Assembly: GCA_035576005.1 (NCBI GenBank)
Contig: DATLXH010000126.1
Coordinates: 1-17,943, forward strand
Direction of reading: 5' to 3'
Source: DATLXH01 sp035576005
Lineage (GTDB): Bacteria; Acidobacteriota; Thermoanaerobaculia; Gp7-AA8
Length of the DNA: 17,943 nt
In this document: positions 8,971-16,296 of the stretch, piece by piece
Numbering within the stretch: position 1 is the stretch's first letter
Layout: every line of letters begins with the position of its first letter
Notes under the pieces: model-generated
Seen by the model: the letters and a program-made list of their open reading frames with translations, nothing else
Database searches by the model: none
Told to the model about the DNA's origin: nothing
Made by a program: the position numbers and the translations under genes

Positions 8971-9148
8971 CCCGCATTTCTCACCGACCTTTGTCGTGAG
9001 ACGGCGGAGAGTGGCTTGGATGCGAGGCGCACGGCGATTTTGCGACGAAGACATAGTTGACACTATGTCAAGGAGCGAAATTGCCGTGCAACGAAGCAGA
9101 CAGGCCGCTATCCGTCGTCTCACGGCGAAGGTCGGTGAGAAATGCGGG
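8971..9148 (+). repeat. 178-bp palindromic hairpin element, copy 2
   Basis: It is the same length and orientation as copy 1 and folds on an exact axis (positions sum to 18119) with apical loop TGAC at 9058-9061. The perfect terminal inverted repeat is 25 bp if flanking TTAA is counted (8967-8991 with 9128-9152); TTAA on both sides could be a target duplication. The terminal 48-bp stem has five G.T pairs, one G.A mismatch and no A.C. Relative to copy 1 it carries paired changes: 8985/9134 is C-G where copy 1 has A-T (3717/3866), and 9034/9084 is G-C where copy 1 has T.G (3766/3816). It lies between murJ and dppD, both read from the minus strand, so the G.T-rich strand is antisense to the neighbours. 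Confidence 0.9.
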
Positions 9149-9212
9149 TTAAAGGCTCGAACGGAGACCTTACTCTCGATAACGATAGGCAAGAGGGTCT
9201 GTCCGGCACGAA

Positions 9213-10907
9213 TCACGACCTCTTGAATCTTCCAAATCGCCCCAGCACGGCTCTGGCTTCAGGGATGCCGAGACCCATTGTGAGCGCGAAATATCCGAGT
9301 CCGAATATCGTCGCGACAATGCCGGCGATCACTACGTGATGGAGCAGAAGTGCAGGGAGCGCGCGTGAGGAGATGACACGATGAGCAAGAACTGAAAAGA
9401 CGGCCGAAACGGTGGCGGCTCCCCACAGTCGGAGCTGGAACCCGAGAGGCAAAGCTGTGGTGCCGATCTTCCGATTCAGCGCACGCTTCAACAGATAGAA
9501 CTCCACCCAACCTGCCAACCCCGAGGCTGCCGTGAGTCCGATCGCTCCCAGAGCCTTCGCTCCACCTTCTATCTGGGGCATCCGCACCCCCATCTGCATC
9601 ATCAGCTCGAGCAGCAACGGTCTGAGAGGAAAAGCGAAGGTGTATCCGAGGATGCCGGTGAGTACTACCCGGATGATCGCGAAACGGAGCGGTGTACGGG
9701 TGTCGCGCAGTGCGTAGAACGTCGAGGAATAGATCCGTCCCAGGGTCGCCACCAGCAGTCCTGCAGTCGAGCCGATGAGGATGTACCAGACGTATCTGGT
9801 CTGCTCGGGGCCGAACCTTCCCGATTGATAGAGAGCGGCCACGAGAAGGTCACCGATGAAGATGAATGCGATCACTGAGGGTATGACGAAGAATGCAATC
9901 TGCCGCAGTCCCTTGTTTACCCGCTCCCGAAGCTTGGCAAAGATTTCTTCCTGCGACCCGACCTCACCCGACATCGCCGGCAGCTCGGCGGCCGCGACAG
10001 ACATGCCGAACAGACTGATCGGCAGAAGGTAGATCGTCTGCGCATAGCTGAGGCTCGCCACCGCCGCATGTCCAAGCAGACTTGCGATCATTTCATCGAT
10101 GAACGCGCTCATCTGCACAACGCCTCGACTGACCATCACCGGCACCAGGTTGCGCAGCACGACTCTAACGGGAGCGAGAGAGGTATCGAGGCTGAACTTC
10201 ACGGATCGCGCATATCGCAGCACGAACGGCACCTGCACGCCGAACTGGAGGACGCAGCCCGCGACCGTTCCCCATGCAAGAGCAATGGCGAGCGAGTCCT
10301 GTGCAAGGCGGGCCCCGAACACGATCAGAGTCATGATCATGGCCATGTTCCAGAACACGGGAGCGAGGTAGGAGATGAAGAATTTCCTGTGACTGTTCAG
10401 GATCCCGAGACACCAGGCCGACAGCACCAGGAGCCCGATACCGGGAAAAAGGATGCGGACGATACGAATCGTCAGCTCCCGCAGCTCGCCATCGAACCCC
10501 GGCGCGATAAGCCGGACGAGCAATGGAGTCGCCAGCAGGGAGAGCGCGACAATGACCCCTACGACAAGCGTCAGAAGAGAGGCAACGGCGCCCGCCACCC
10601 TCCCCGCTGTCTCCTCGTCCTTTTCCGCCAGAAGGCGCGAATAAACCGGAATGAACGAGGCCGACAAAACGCCCTCACCGAACAGATTCTGCAGAAAGTT
10701 CGGGATCCGGAGAGCGGCCTTGAAGGCGCCCGCTGCCTGAGAATCGCCGAGATAATGGGCGAAGACCTTCTCGCGGATCAGGCCAGCCAGGCGGCTCAGA
10801 AGGATGCCTGCAGCTACCAGGACCGCGAATCCTCCCCGCGTCGACGAGGCGGGAGACTTCGGAGCGCCTTGATTGGCCGGGGCGGGTGGTGAAGGCAATT
10901 CAGTCAT
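9213..10907 (-). CDS. murJ: MurJ/MviN lipid II flippase
   Basis: This 564-residue polytopic membrane protein of the MOP exporter superfamily flips lipid II across the inner membrane for peptidoglycan synthesis. The N-terminal block SRLAGLIREKVFAHYLG (about residues 39-55) and the RIPNFLQNLFGEGVLSASFIPVYSRL stretch (about 68-93) are characteristic of MurJ. About 14 hydrophobic segments follow to the C-terminus. Residues 1-25 form a proline/alanine-rich cytoplasmic lead. The ATG at 10907 has no strong ribosome binding site, but all conserved regions lie downstream of it. It is divergent from the lipoprotein gene across 151 bp and is the first gene of the minus-strand run continuing, after a hairpin element, into the dppD-like gene. 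Confidence 0.95.
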   Translation of the reverse strand: MTELPSPPAPANQGAPKSPASSTRGGFAVLVAAGILLSRLAGLIREKVFAHYLGDSQAAGAFKAALRIPNFLQNLFGEGVLSASFIPVYSRLLAEKDEETAGRVAGAVASLLTLVVGVIVALSLLATPLLVRLIAPGFDGELRELTIRIVRILFPGIGLLVLSAWCLGILNSHRKFFISYLAPVFWNMAMIMTLIVFGARLAQDSLAIALAWGTVAGCVLQFGVQVPFVLRYARSVKFSLDTSLAPVRVVLRNLVPVMVSRGVVQMSAFIDEMIASLLGHAAVASLSYAQTIYLLPISLFGMSVAAAELPAMSGEVGSQEEIFAKLRERVNKGLRQIAFFVIPSVIAFIFIGDLLVAALYQSGRFGPEQTRYVWYILIGSTAGLLVATLGRIYSSTFYALRDTRTPLRFAIIRVVLTGILGYTFAFPLRPLLLELMMQMGVRMPQIEGGAKALGAIGLTAASGLAGWVEFYLLKRALNRKIGTTALPLGFQLRLWGAATVSAVFSVLAHRVISSRALPALLLHHVVIAGIVATIFGLGYFALTMGLGIPEARAVLGRFGRFKRS

Positions 10908-11043
10908 TTGAGTGAAGGTCGGACAAGAAAACCAGCAGCTTCTCGAAAGAGTAAACTATTCGAGCGGCGGCGACGCGCTGAGATTCATGCATGCGCATTG
11001 CAGTGTCTGGAGTGCCGGTGAATTTTCACTGATCATTCGATAT

Positions 11044-11050
11044 AAAGGAG
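11044..11050 (+). promoter_or_regulatory. Ribosome binding site AAAGGAG for the lipoprotein gene
   Basis: AAAGGAG lies eight bases before the ATG at 11059 and decides the start. The longer open frame from 10912 has no lipoprotein signal at its beginning. Confidence 0.75.
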
Positions 11051-11058
11051 TTAAACAC

Positions 11059-11574
11059 ATGAAATCGTTCAAGCATCTCGCAATTGCGGCAGTACTTGTC
11101 ACATCGCTGGTTTCCTGCAAGAAGACTGAGGAAGCAACAACGGGAGCGGTTGATTCTCCGTCAACCGTCACAACTCAGGAAATCGCAGGCACGAGCAACC
11201 CCAATGATCTGAACCCTATCCAAGCTCAGTCCTACATCGATAGCGTTACCATCGGTCACGAGGTTGGTGCTGACGGAGCAATTCCCACAGGAAAAACCGG
11301 CGACGACTTTGCGCCAGGCCAGCCGGTACATATCGCCATGCAGGTCAAAGATGCACCAGCCAACGCTGCGGTCAAGGTGCTCTGGTTCGGCCCGGGCGAA
11401 GCGAAAGTGGGCGAAGAGCAGAAGAACGTACCGGCAGGTGCGAAGTTCATGACGTTCAACTCTCCGACCACAGGCTGGGGTAAAGGTGACTATCGCGCAG
11501 AAGTCTGGATTGGCGACGAGAAGGTCAACACCCAGCAGTTCCAGATTGTCGACGCCGCTAACGCCGGAAAATAA
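11059..11574 (+). CDS. Small secreted lipoprotein of unknown function
   Basis: This 171-residue protein has a basic start (MKSFKH), a hydrophobic core and a lipobox LVSC with the lipidated cysteine at residue 20. The mature part begins with a Thr/Ser-rich linker (about 21-60). A compact region (about 62-165), with a FAPGQPVHIAMQV strand, a central VLWFGPGEAKVG strand and a late GDYRAEVWIGDEKV strand, suggests an immunoglobulin-like beta-sandwich. Similar small beta-rich lipoproteins are common in Acidobacteria-type genomes, but I do not recognise a named function. The gene is monocistronic: a strong terminator follows its stop codon by 13 bases. Confidence 0.8.
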   Translation: MKSFKHLAIAAVLVTSLVSCKKTEEATTGAVDSPSTVTTQEIAGTSNPNDLNPIQAQSYIDSVTIGHEVGADGAIPTGKTGDDFAPGQPVHIAMQVKDAPANAAVKVLWFGPGEAKVGEEQKNVPAGAKFMTFNSPTTGWGKGDYRAEVWIGDEKVNTQQFQIVDAANAGK

Positions 11575-11587
11575 ATAGCAACTTCGA

Positions 11588-11609
11588 GCAGGGGGCGAAA
11601 GCCCCCTGC
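11588..11609 (+). terminator. Rho-independent-type terminator of the lipoprotein gene
   Basis: A perfect 9-bp stem (GCAGGGGGC/GCCCCCTGC) closes a GAAA tetraloop and is followed by ATTT. The U-tract is short. It lies 13 bases after the lipoprotein stop codon, so a terminator role is likely. Confidence 0.75.
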
Positions 11610-11613
11610 ATTT

Positions 11614-11660
11614 CCCCTCTCCCGAGGGCGAGGGTGGCGCGCCAGCGCCGGGTGAGGGCA
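11614..11660 (+). repeat. GC-rich dispersed repeat, left member of an inverted pair
   Basis: The reverse complement of this segment matches 11793-11835 with small differences, sharing ACCCGGCGC, GCGCCACCCTC and a final purine run. Both contain a GGCGC...GCGCC mini-stem with different loops. The pair brackets about 130 bp (11661-11792) that holds no recognisable gene. The 305-bp gap from 11575 to 11879 is otherwise the terminator and these repeats. Confidence 0.6.
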
Positions 11661-11792
11661 CGCGGAGATTCGCAGCCGAACCCGATCAAGATCCCTCTGT
11701 CAGCCATGTGTAGACCTGTCCCCCCGAGTTGCATCACCTGATGCTGATAGACAGAGCTGGTGATTTTCAAAACCTAACCCCTCGGCACGGGA

Positions 11793-11835
11793 GCCCTAAC
11801 CCGGCGCCTCTCGCGCCACCCTCCCTGGGGAGAGC
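11793..11835 (-). repeat. GC-rich dispersed repeat, right member of an inverted pair
   Basis: It is the inverted counterpart of 11614-11660, with a GGCGC-CTCTC-GCGCC stem-loop in its middle. It ends about 45 bp before the flavoprotein start codon, so it may lie in that gene's promoter or leader. Confidence 0.6.
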
Positions 11836-11879
11836 GATTTGCTGGTTGCGCAGCAAGGTGTGACATTCTCATTTACGAC

Positions 11880-13040
11880 ATGACCGCCCGTGGAACCGAC
11901 GCATCGCCCATCCTCATCGCGGGTGCAGGTCCTTCCGGCCTCGCCGCGGCAATCGTTCTTGCGCGAGCGGGCCGACGCGTCGAGGTGCATGAAGCGAAGG
12001 ACGCGGTGGGCAAGCGATTCATCGGCGATCTTCAAATCATCGAGAACAGCTCGGAACGCGAACAGATCCCGGACTTTTTCCGCCGCATCGGGATCGAGAC
12101 AAATTTCTACGTCAAACCTGCGGCCTGGGCGAACTTCTTCGACCATCGACAGCGCCAGCAACGCGTAGAGAGCTCATCTCCGTTCGGATACTTCATTCGG
12201 CGAGGTCCCGAGGAAGGAACCCTGGATCGGGGTCTGCTGGCGCAAGCCGAGACGCTGGGGGTCGAGGTCCGGTTCAGCAGCCGGCTCGATCCCGCCACCG
12301 CACACATTGTCGCAACCGGACCTGCGAGCCCCGACGGCCTTGCGAAAGAAATTACCTTCCGGTGTAACGCTCCGGAGACCGTCGACGTCTATTTCGACCA
12401 CAATCTCTCGCCGGGCGGCTATTCATATCTCTTCATCCTCGATGGAATCGCCACGTTCGGCTGCGCGATCGTTGCGGACTTCAAAAAGATCGACGACTAC
12501 TTCGATCGCTCGCTTGCGCGAGCGAAAAGCATTCGTTCGTTTGACACTGGCGACGACCTGCGCACCGGCTACTCGTACATGAACTTTCACATCAAGAGCA
12601 TTGCCACCTCCGGGATGTCGCGCTTCGTGGGGGAGGCTGCCGGCTTTCAGGACTACCTTTTTGGTCTTGGGATTCGTTACGCGCTCACGAGCGGCTATCT
12701 CGCCGCGCAGAGCATCCTGGAGGAGCGCAGCTACGACGATCTCTGGATGAAGGAGCTCGGGCACAAACAACAGACCAGCATCGTGAATCGCTTTCTCTAC
12801 GAGCGAGGGGGCAACCTCGGGCTCTCGATCTTCGTTCGCCAGGCGGGGCGCGCCCGGGACTTCAATGCGTATCTCGGTGGATGGCACGCATCTACGTGGT
12901 GGAAGCGGCTCGCCTCTCCCATGGTGCGACGCTTCTGGATTCACAGCGGACGATGCCAGCACAAGCCCGGGGCCCACTGGTGCCGTGCCCGCAACACGGA
13001 GATGAAAGTCCCGCCCCTCGGACCCCTCGACGCTGAATGA
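11880..13040 (+). CDS. Geranylgeranyl-reductase-like FAD-dependent oxidoreductase
   Basis: This 386-residue flavoprotein has an N-terminal dinucleotide-binding fold with GAGPSG at 15-20 and an acidic residue (E39) after the second strand. A PGGYSYLFIL stretch (178-187) corresponds to the substrate-side PxGYxWxFP region of geranylgeranyl reductases. A second FAD contact GEAAGF (251-256) is followed by GLGIRYALTSG. The family reduces isoprenoid double bonds or does related oxidations. The unusual tail carries C359, H361, H366 and C368 within ten residues, possibly a metal site. It overlaps the downstream prenyl synthase gene in an ATGA, so it probably acts on that enzyme's product or a related isoprenoid; the exact reaction is unknown. 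Confidence 0.8.
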   Translation: MTARGTDASPILIAGAGPSGLAAAIVLARAGRRVEVHEAKDAVGKRFIGDLQIIENSSEREQIPDFFRRIGIETNFYVKPAAWANFFDHRQRQQRVESSSPFGYFIRRGPEEGTLDRGLLAQAETLGVEVRFSSRLDPATAHIVATGPASPDGLAKEITFRCNAPETVDVYFDHNLSPGGYSYLFILDGIATFGCAIVADFKKIDDYFDRSLARAKSIRSFDTGDDLRTGYSYMNFHIKSIATSGMSRFVGEAAGFQDYLFGLGIRYALTSGYLAAQSILEERSYDDLWMKELGHKQQTSIVNRFLYERGGNLGLSIFVRQAGRARDFNAYLGGWHASTWWKRLASPMVRRFWIHSGRCQHKPGAHWCRARNTEMKVPPLGPLDAE

Positions 13041-13933
13041 GAGAGGATCATGACAGCAAGGTTGCGATGACGAAGGACGATCGCGAGCTCGACGCGCGCG
13101 ATGCCTACCGGATCTGCAGGCAGATCGCTCATCGTCATGGGGCGAACTTCTCGGTCGGATTTCGCTTTCTTCCGCGGACGAAACGAAACGCGGTGTACGC
13201 CGCTTACGCCTTCTGCCGCCGTGCCGATGACATCGCCGACGATCCGGGAGAGCGCATCTCAGAGCGCCTCGATGAATGGCAGAGCGAGCTGGACCGTTGC
13301 TACGCGGGCAAGCCCACAGATCCGGTCACCGTCGCACTTGCCGATGCGCTTGGGCACTTCGAAATCCCGAAAACAGCTTTCATCGCGCTCCTCGATGGAT
13401 GCCGGCTCGATATGGTCAAACGGCGATATGCGACGTTCGACGAGTTGCTCGCGTATTGCGATCTGGTGGCCACCTCGATTTCTGACATCTCTCTGTCCAT
13501 CTTTGGATACCGAAGCAACGCCGCGCCCGTTCATGGCCGCGCACTGGCTACAGCACTCCAACTGACCAACGTGTCACGGGATGTCGGCGATGACCTGCAA
13601 CGCGATCGCATCTACCTGCCCACCGAAGAGCTCGATCGTTTCAACGTCTCAGAGGGCGAGCTTTTCGAGGGACGAAGAAGTGATCGGTTCCGAGAGCTGA
13701 TGGTCTTCCAGATCGACAGGGCTGAGTCGTACTTCCGCGCCGCCGAGCCTCTGTTGAGCGAGCTCTCGTTTGACGCGAGATTTCCAACGCTGCTCATGGG
13801 TGGTGTGTACGCCGAAGTTCTTCGGCGGCTGCGCCGCGACCCACAGTCGGTCCTGTCGGGAAGACTGTCTCTTTCGCGTTCAGCGAAGATCGCCGTTGTC
13901 CTGACTCGCGTCATGAATCAGAGGTTTGTATGA
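13037..13933 (+). CDS. Squalene/phytoene synthase-family prenyltransferase
   Basis: This 298-residue protein belongs to the trans-isoprenyl-diphosphate head-to-head synthase family, which makes squalene (HpnC/HpnD type) or phytoene (CrtB type). The first Asp-rich motif is RRADDIADD (D64xxxD68). The second is SRDVGDDLQRDRIYLP (D182xxxD186). The region usually reading YCxxVAGTVGxM reads YCDLVATSISDI here (140-151), so the product is uncertain. The ATG at 13037 overlaps the upstream TGA as ATGA, implying coupling; an alternative ATG at 13067 would drop ten residues. Its own TGA overlaps the ATG of the next gene. The full set of hpnC, hpnD and hpnE or carotenoid desaturases is not present nearby. 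Confidence 0.88.
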   Translation: MREDHDSKVAMTKDDRELDARDAYRICRQIAHRHGANFSVGFRFLPRTKRNAVYAAYAFCRRADDIADDPGERISERLDEWQSELDRCYAGKPTDPVTVALADALGHFEIPKTAFIALLDGCRLDMVKRRYATFDELLAYCDLVATSISDISLSIFGYRSNAAPVHGRALATALQLTNVSRDVGDDLQRDRIYLPTEELDRFNVSEGELFEGRRSDRFRELMVFQIDRAESYFRAAEPLLSELSFDARFPTLLMGGVYAEVLRRLRRDPQSVLSGRLSLSRSAKIAVVLTRVMNQRFV

Positions 13934-14820
13934 AACCGGAGAATGGGTCGATGCGTCGTACCGGTGTGTGGATGATGACCTTCGCTCGATCCATCTATCG
14001 CGGAGTGACGGTAGTCGCTCTCATGCTCACGACCCTGCCAGTGGCAGCGCAGGAGTTCTCGCAAGCGGTTGTCCCGGTGGTATCGAATGTCGTAGGGGTC
14101 GGCGGTGTGCAGTGGAAGTGTCGTGTGGAGATCCGAAATGATTTCAACTATCCCCTGGAGATCTTCGTTTCCCTCCCTGCCGTCGAGGGGACCTTCTACC
14201 AGCAGCCACTCGATCCCGGCCAGGTCGTTCGGTTCAATGATGTGGTCTTCGAACTTTTCGGCCTGCGAGGAATCATTTCGCCCCTGATGGTCCAGACGAC
14301 CGGCCGGCGATCGGCGACAGTCATTGCGACGACGTATGGTCTCTACAACGGCTCGATGACAACTCCTCAATACACCCCGACGGTCTACGGGAAAGGGCAG
14401 CACTGGGTCGGGATGCTGCGAGACCTCACGGTGAACAAGGAGTACCGGACAAATATCGGTATGGTGAACCTGAGTGAGCAGAGCGCTCCCTTTACAGCGG
14501 CGCTTCAGCTGGTAACGGGCCGCAACGTCGCGGTTGCCCAGCTCATCGTCCCATCGTTCGCCAGCGTCCAGGTTTCAGCTCTGACGCTCTTCCCTCTGGT
14601 GAGCGAAGCAGACGATTTTTCGATCGTCGTCGATAGTCCGGTGTCCGAGGCGTATTCGTACGCTGTCGTCATCAGAAACAAGACCCACGATTCGAGGTAC
14701 GTCCCACCGGGTGCGGTCTTGACGATGAGCCGGTCGGACAAGACTGATGGAAATCTTCTGGCCCCGGCCTCGAAAAAGGCCGAGCGACGACAGCTCGTAC
14801 ATCTTCTCGACCCTGATTGA
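13930..14820 (+). CDS. Exported protein of unknown function, coupled to the prenyl synthase
   Basis: This 296-residue protein has a signal peptide: a basic lead, a hydrophobic core at about 24-39 and a VAA-QE cleavage site near residue 40. ATGs at residues 8, 15 and 16 offer later starts, but 13930 overlaps the upstream stop as ATGA and has AGAGG five bases before it. The mature part is rich in beta strands, beginning VVPVVSNVVGVGGVQW, followed by a RVEIRNDFNYPLEIFVSLP strand pair, resembling the adhesion/Ig-like repeats of exported Acidobacteria-type proteins. No catalytic motif is visible. Coupling to isoprenoid genes suggests a shared lipid or envelope role, but this is inference. Confidence 0.8.
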   Translation: MKPENGSMRRTGVWMMTFARSIYRGVTVVALMLTTLPVAAQEFSQAVVPVVSNVVGVGGVQWKCRVEIRNDFNYPLEIFVSLPAVEGTFYQQPLDPGQVVRFNDVVFELFGLRGIISPLMVQTTGRRSATVIATTYGLYNGSMTTPQYTPTVYGKGQHWVGMLRDLTVNKEYRTNIGMVNLSEQSAPFTAALQLVTGRNVAVAQLIVPSFASVQVSALTLFPLVSEADDFSIVVDSPVSEAYSYAVVIRNKTHDSRYVPPGAVLTMSRSDKTDGNLLAPASKKAERRQLVHLLDPD

Positions 14821-14886
14821 ATGTACTTTTTCGGCGGGAGCACTCAATCGTGACTTTCACGAATGTGTGATGCCACGGGGTCGCGT

Positions 14887-14906
14887 GACAGACAAGAGTG
14901 TCTGTC
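14887..14906. repeat. Short GACAGACA/TGTCTGTC hairpin, copy 2
   Basis: A perfect 8-bp stem with an AGAG loop, near-identical to the reverse complement of 8939-8958. It lies between the convergent exported-protein and rsgA genes. It could serve as a bidirectional terminator, though there is no T-run. Confidence 0.65.
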
Positions 14907-14975
14907 CTGCATGCGCGGGTAACGACCGACACTCCTTTGGTGTAACGCGACGCTCCTGCAACGTGCTGAGAAAGA

Positions 14976-16157
14976 TCACCCGAGGTCTTCGTAGAGCCGA
15001 AGGTAGGTGTCGTATCGTGCGTGATTGATCTCTCCTGATTCGACGAGTCGCTTTACTTCGCAATCGGGCTCGTGGACATGGGAGCAGTCGGTAAATCGAC
15101 AGGGTTCCTCCGCGTTGGCGAACTCAGGAAAATAGTCACGCAGTGAGTTGCGATCGAGGTCCCAGAGGCCAAACTCCCGAATACCCGGGGTATCGATCAG
15201 ATAGGTCCCTTCGCCAAAGTCATAGAGTGTCGATGCCGTCGTGGTGTGGCGCCCGGTCCCTCGCTTGTGAACGGCGTTGGTCGCCAGTCGGAGGGTTTCG
15301 TCGAGAGCATTGAGGACCGACGATTTCCCGACACCACTGTGGCCGACCAGAGCGGACATCTTTCCATCCACGACTGCTCGAAGCTGCTCCATTCCCTCGC
15401 CTGTCTTTGTAGAACAGGCCACGATTGGAACATCGAGCCTGGCAATCGGGTCGAGCTTAGCCAGCTCCACGACTCGCTCGCCAGGATCAAGAAGATCCGA
15501 CTTGTTGACACAAATCACGGGTTGCGCGCCCCCCCGTTGAATGGCTACAAGGAATCGGTCGATCAATCTTGGCCGCAAAGGAGGAGATCGGAACGAGACC
15601 ACGTGAATCACCACATCCACATTCGCTGCGATCACTCTCTGCACGTCTTTTCGACGCGGGTCAGGCCGGGCCAGGATCGTACGCCGCGGCTGCACGGAGA
15701 CAAGGCGGTTGATCCCTTCGTCGATATCGACGATCACCCGATCGCCTACCGCCAGCGAGCTCTTCTGATGCACCGCGATCTCCGCGGGAACTGTGCAGTC
15801 GAGCTGTTCGCCCTTGAGGAAAACCCGGCAGAGTCCTCTTGCGAGCGACATCACGATTCCGGCTTCAGGGTCGAACTCTCCGTATTCGACTCCGGGGGCG
15901 TCCGGCCGCTCGCGCAATCGCGCCACGATCGACTCGAGCGATGGGCCGTGATCCCTCGAGATACCCGCTGACTGCTCACCGCTCTCCCAATTGTCCTCGG
16001 TGACTTTTGGTGCCCTGACACCACCTTTTCCCTTCCGCATCGCCTTCCGCACGAGGGAAGCCTCCCGCTGCAACTTCAGCTCTTTGAGAGGACGCTGTTT
16101 GGCGAGATCCATCGCGTGACGGCGAGTCGTGTGATCGGGCTTCTTCGTTCGAACCAT
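14976..16157 (-). CDS. rsgA: Ribosome-assembly GTPase RsgA (YjeQ)
   Basis: This 393-residue circularly permuted GTPase acts in late maturation of the 30S subunit. After an N-terminal extension (1-95, with the first 45 residues very basic), an OB-fold domain covers about 97-160. GTPase motifs appear in permuted order: G4 NKSD (218-221), G1 GHSGVGKSS (272-280), G2 in TGRHTTTAS (301-309) and G3 DTPG (322-325). The zinc knuckle has C353, C358, H360 and C366. The protein is longer than typical RsgA (about 300-350) because of the N-terminal extension. The ATG at 16157 has only a weak GGGA nearby, so an internal start is possible. Confidence 0.95.
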   Translation of the reverse strand: MVRTKKPDHTTRRHAMDLAKQRPLKELKLQREASLVRKAMRKGKGGVRAPKVTEDNWESGEQSAGISRDHGPSLESIVARLRERPDAPGVEYGEFDPEAGIVMSLARGLCRVFLKGEQLDCTVPAEIAVHQKSSLAVGDRVIVDIDEGINRLVSVQPRRTILARPDPRRKDVQRVIAANVDVVIHVVSFRSPPLRPRLIDRFLVAIQRGGAQPVICVNKSDLLDPGERVVELAKLDPIARLDVPIVACSTKTGEGMEQLRAVVDGKMSALVGHSGVGKSSVLNALDETLRLATNAVHKRGTGRHTTTASTLYDFGEGTYLIDTPGIREFGLWDLDRNSLRDYFPEFANAEEPCRFTDCSHVHEPDCEVKRLVESGEINHARYDTYLRLYEDLG

Positions 16158-16285
16158 TCCCGATCGTGATGCTAAATCATCGCCAGAACTCCGGTTGACG
16201 GTCTTCTGCGGTGGTGGTCTTCAGCCCTAGGAGTCTGCGCGGCAGAAAAGCGAATTTCTGGCGCGGCGAAGGAATCAGTCGGCGG

Positions 16286-16291
16286 TAAAAT
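16286..16291 (+). promoter_or_regulatory. Possible -10 box (TAAAAT) close to the transposase start
   Basis: TAAAAT ends five bases before the transposase ATG. The same GGTAAAAT(A/C)GGGCATG arrangement is conserved in the second IS copy (17840-17845), although the surrounding DNA has diverged. The spacing would fit a leaderless transcript beginning at or next to the ATG. No good -35 box is visible. Confidence 0.35.
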
Positions 16292-16296
16292 AGGGC

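Noticed and set aside
10068..10892. Long + strand frame opposite murJ
   Set aside because: The translation is low-complexity and His/Asp/Arg-rich, as expected for the antisense of a membrane protein.
10998..11026. Promoter for the lipoprotein gene (TTGCAG with an AT-rich -10)
   Set aside because: The -10 candidate AATTTT is a poor match and alternatives are equally weak.
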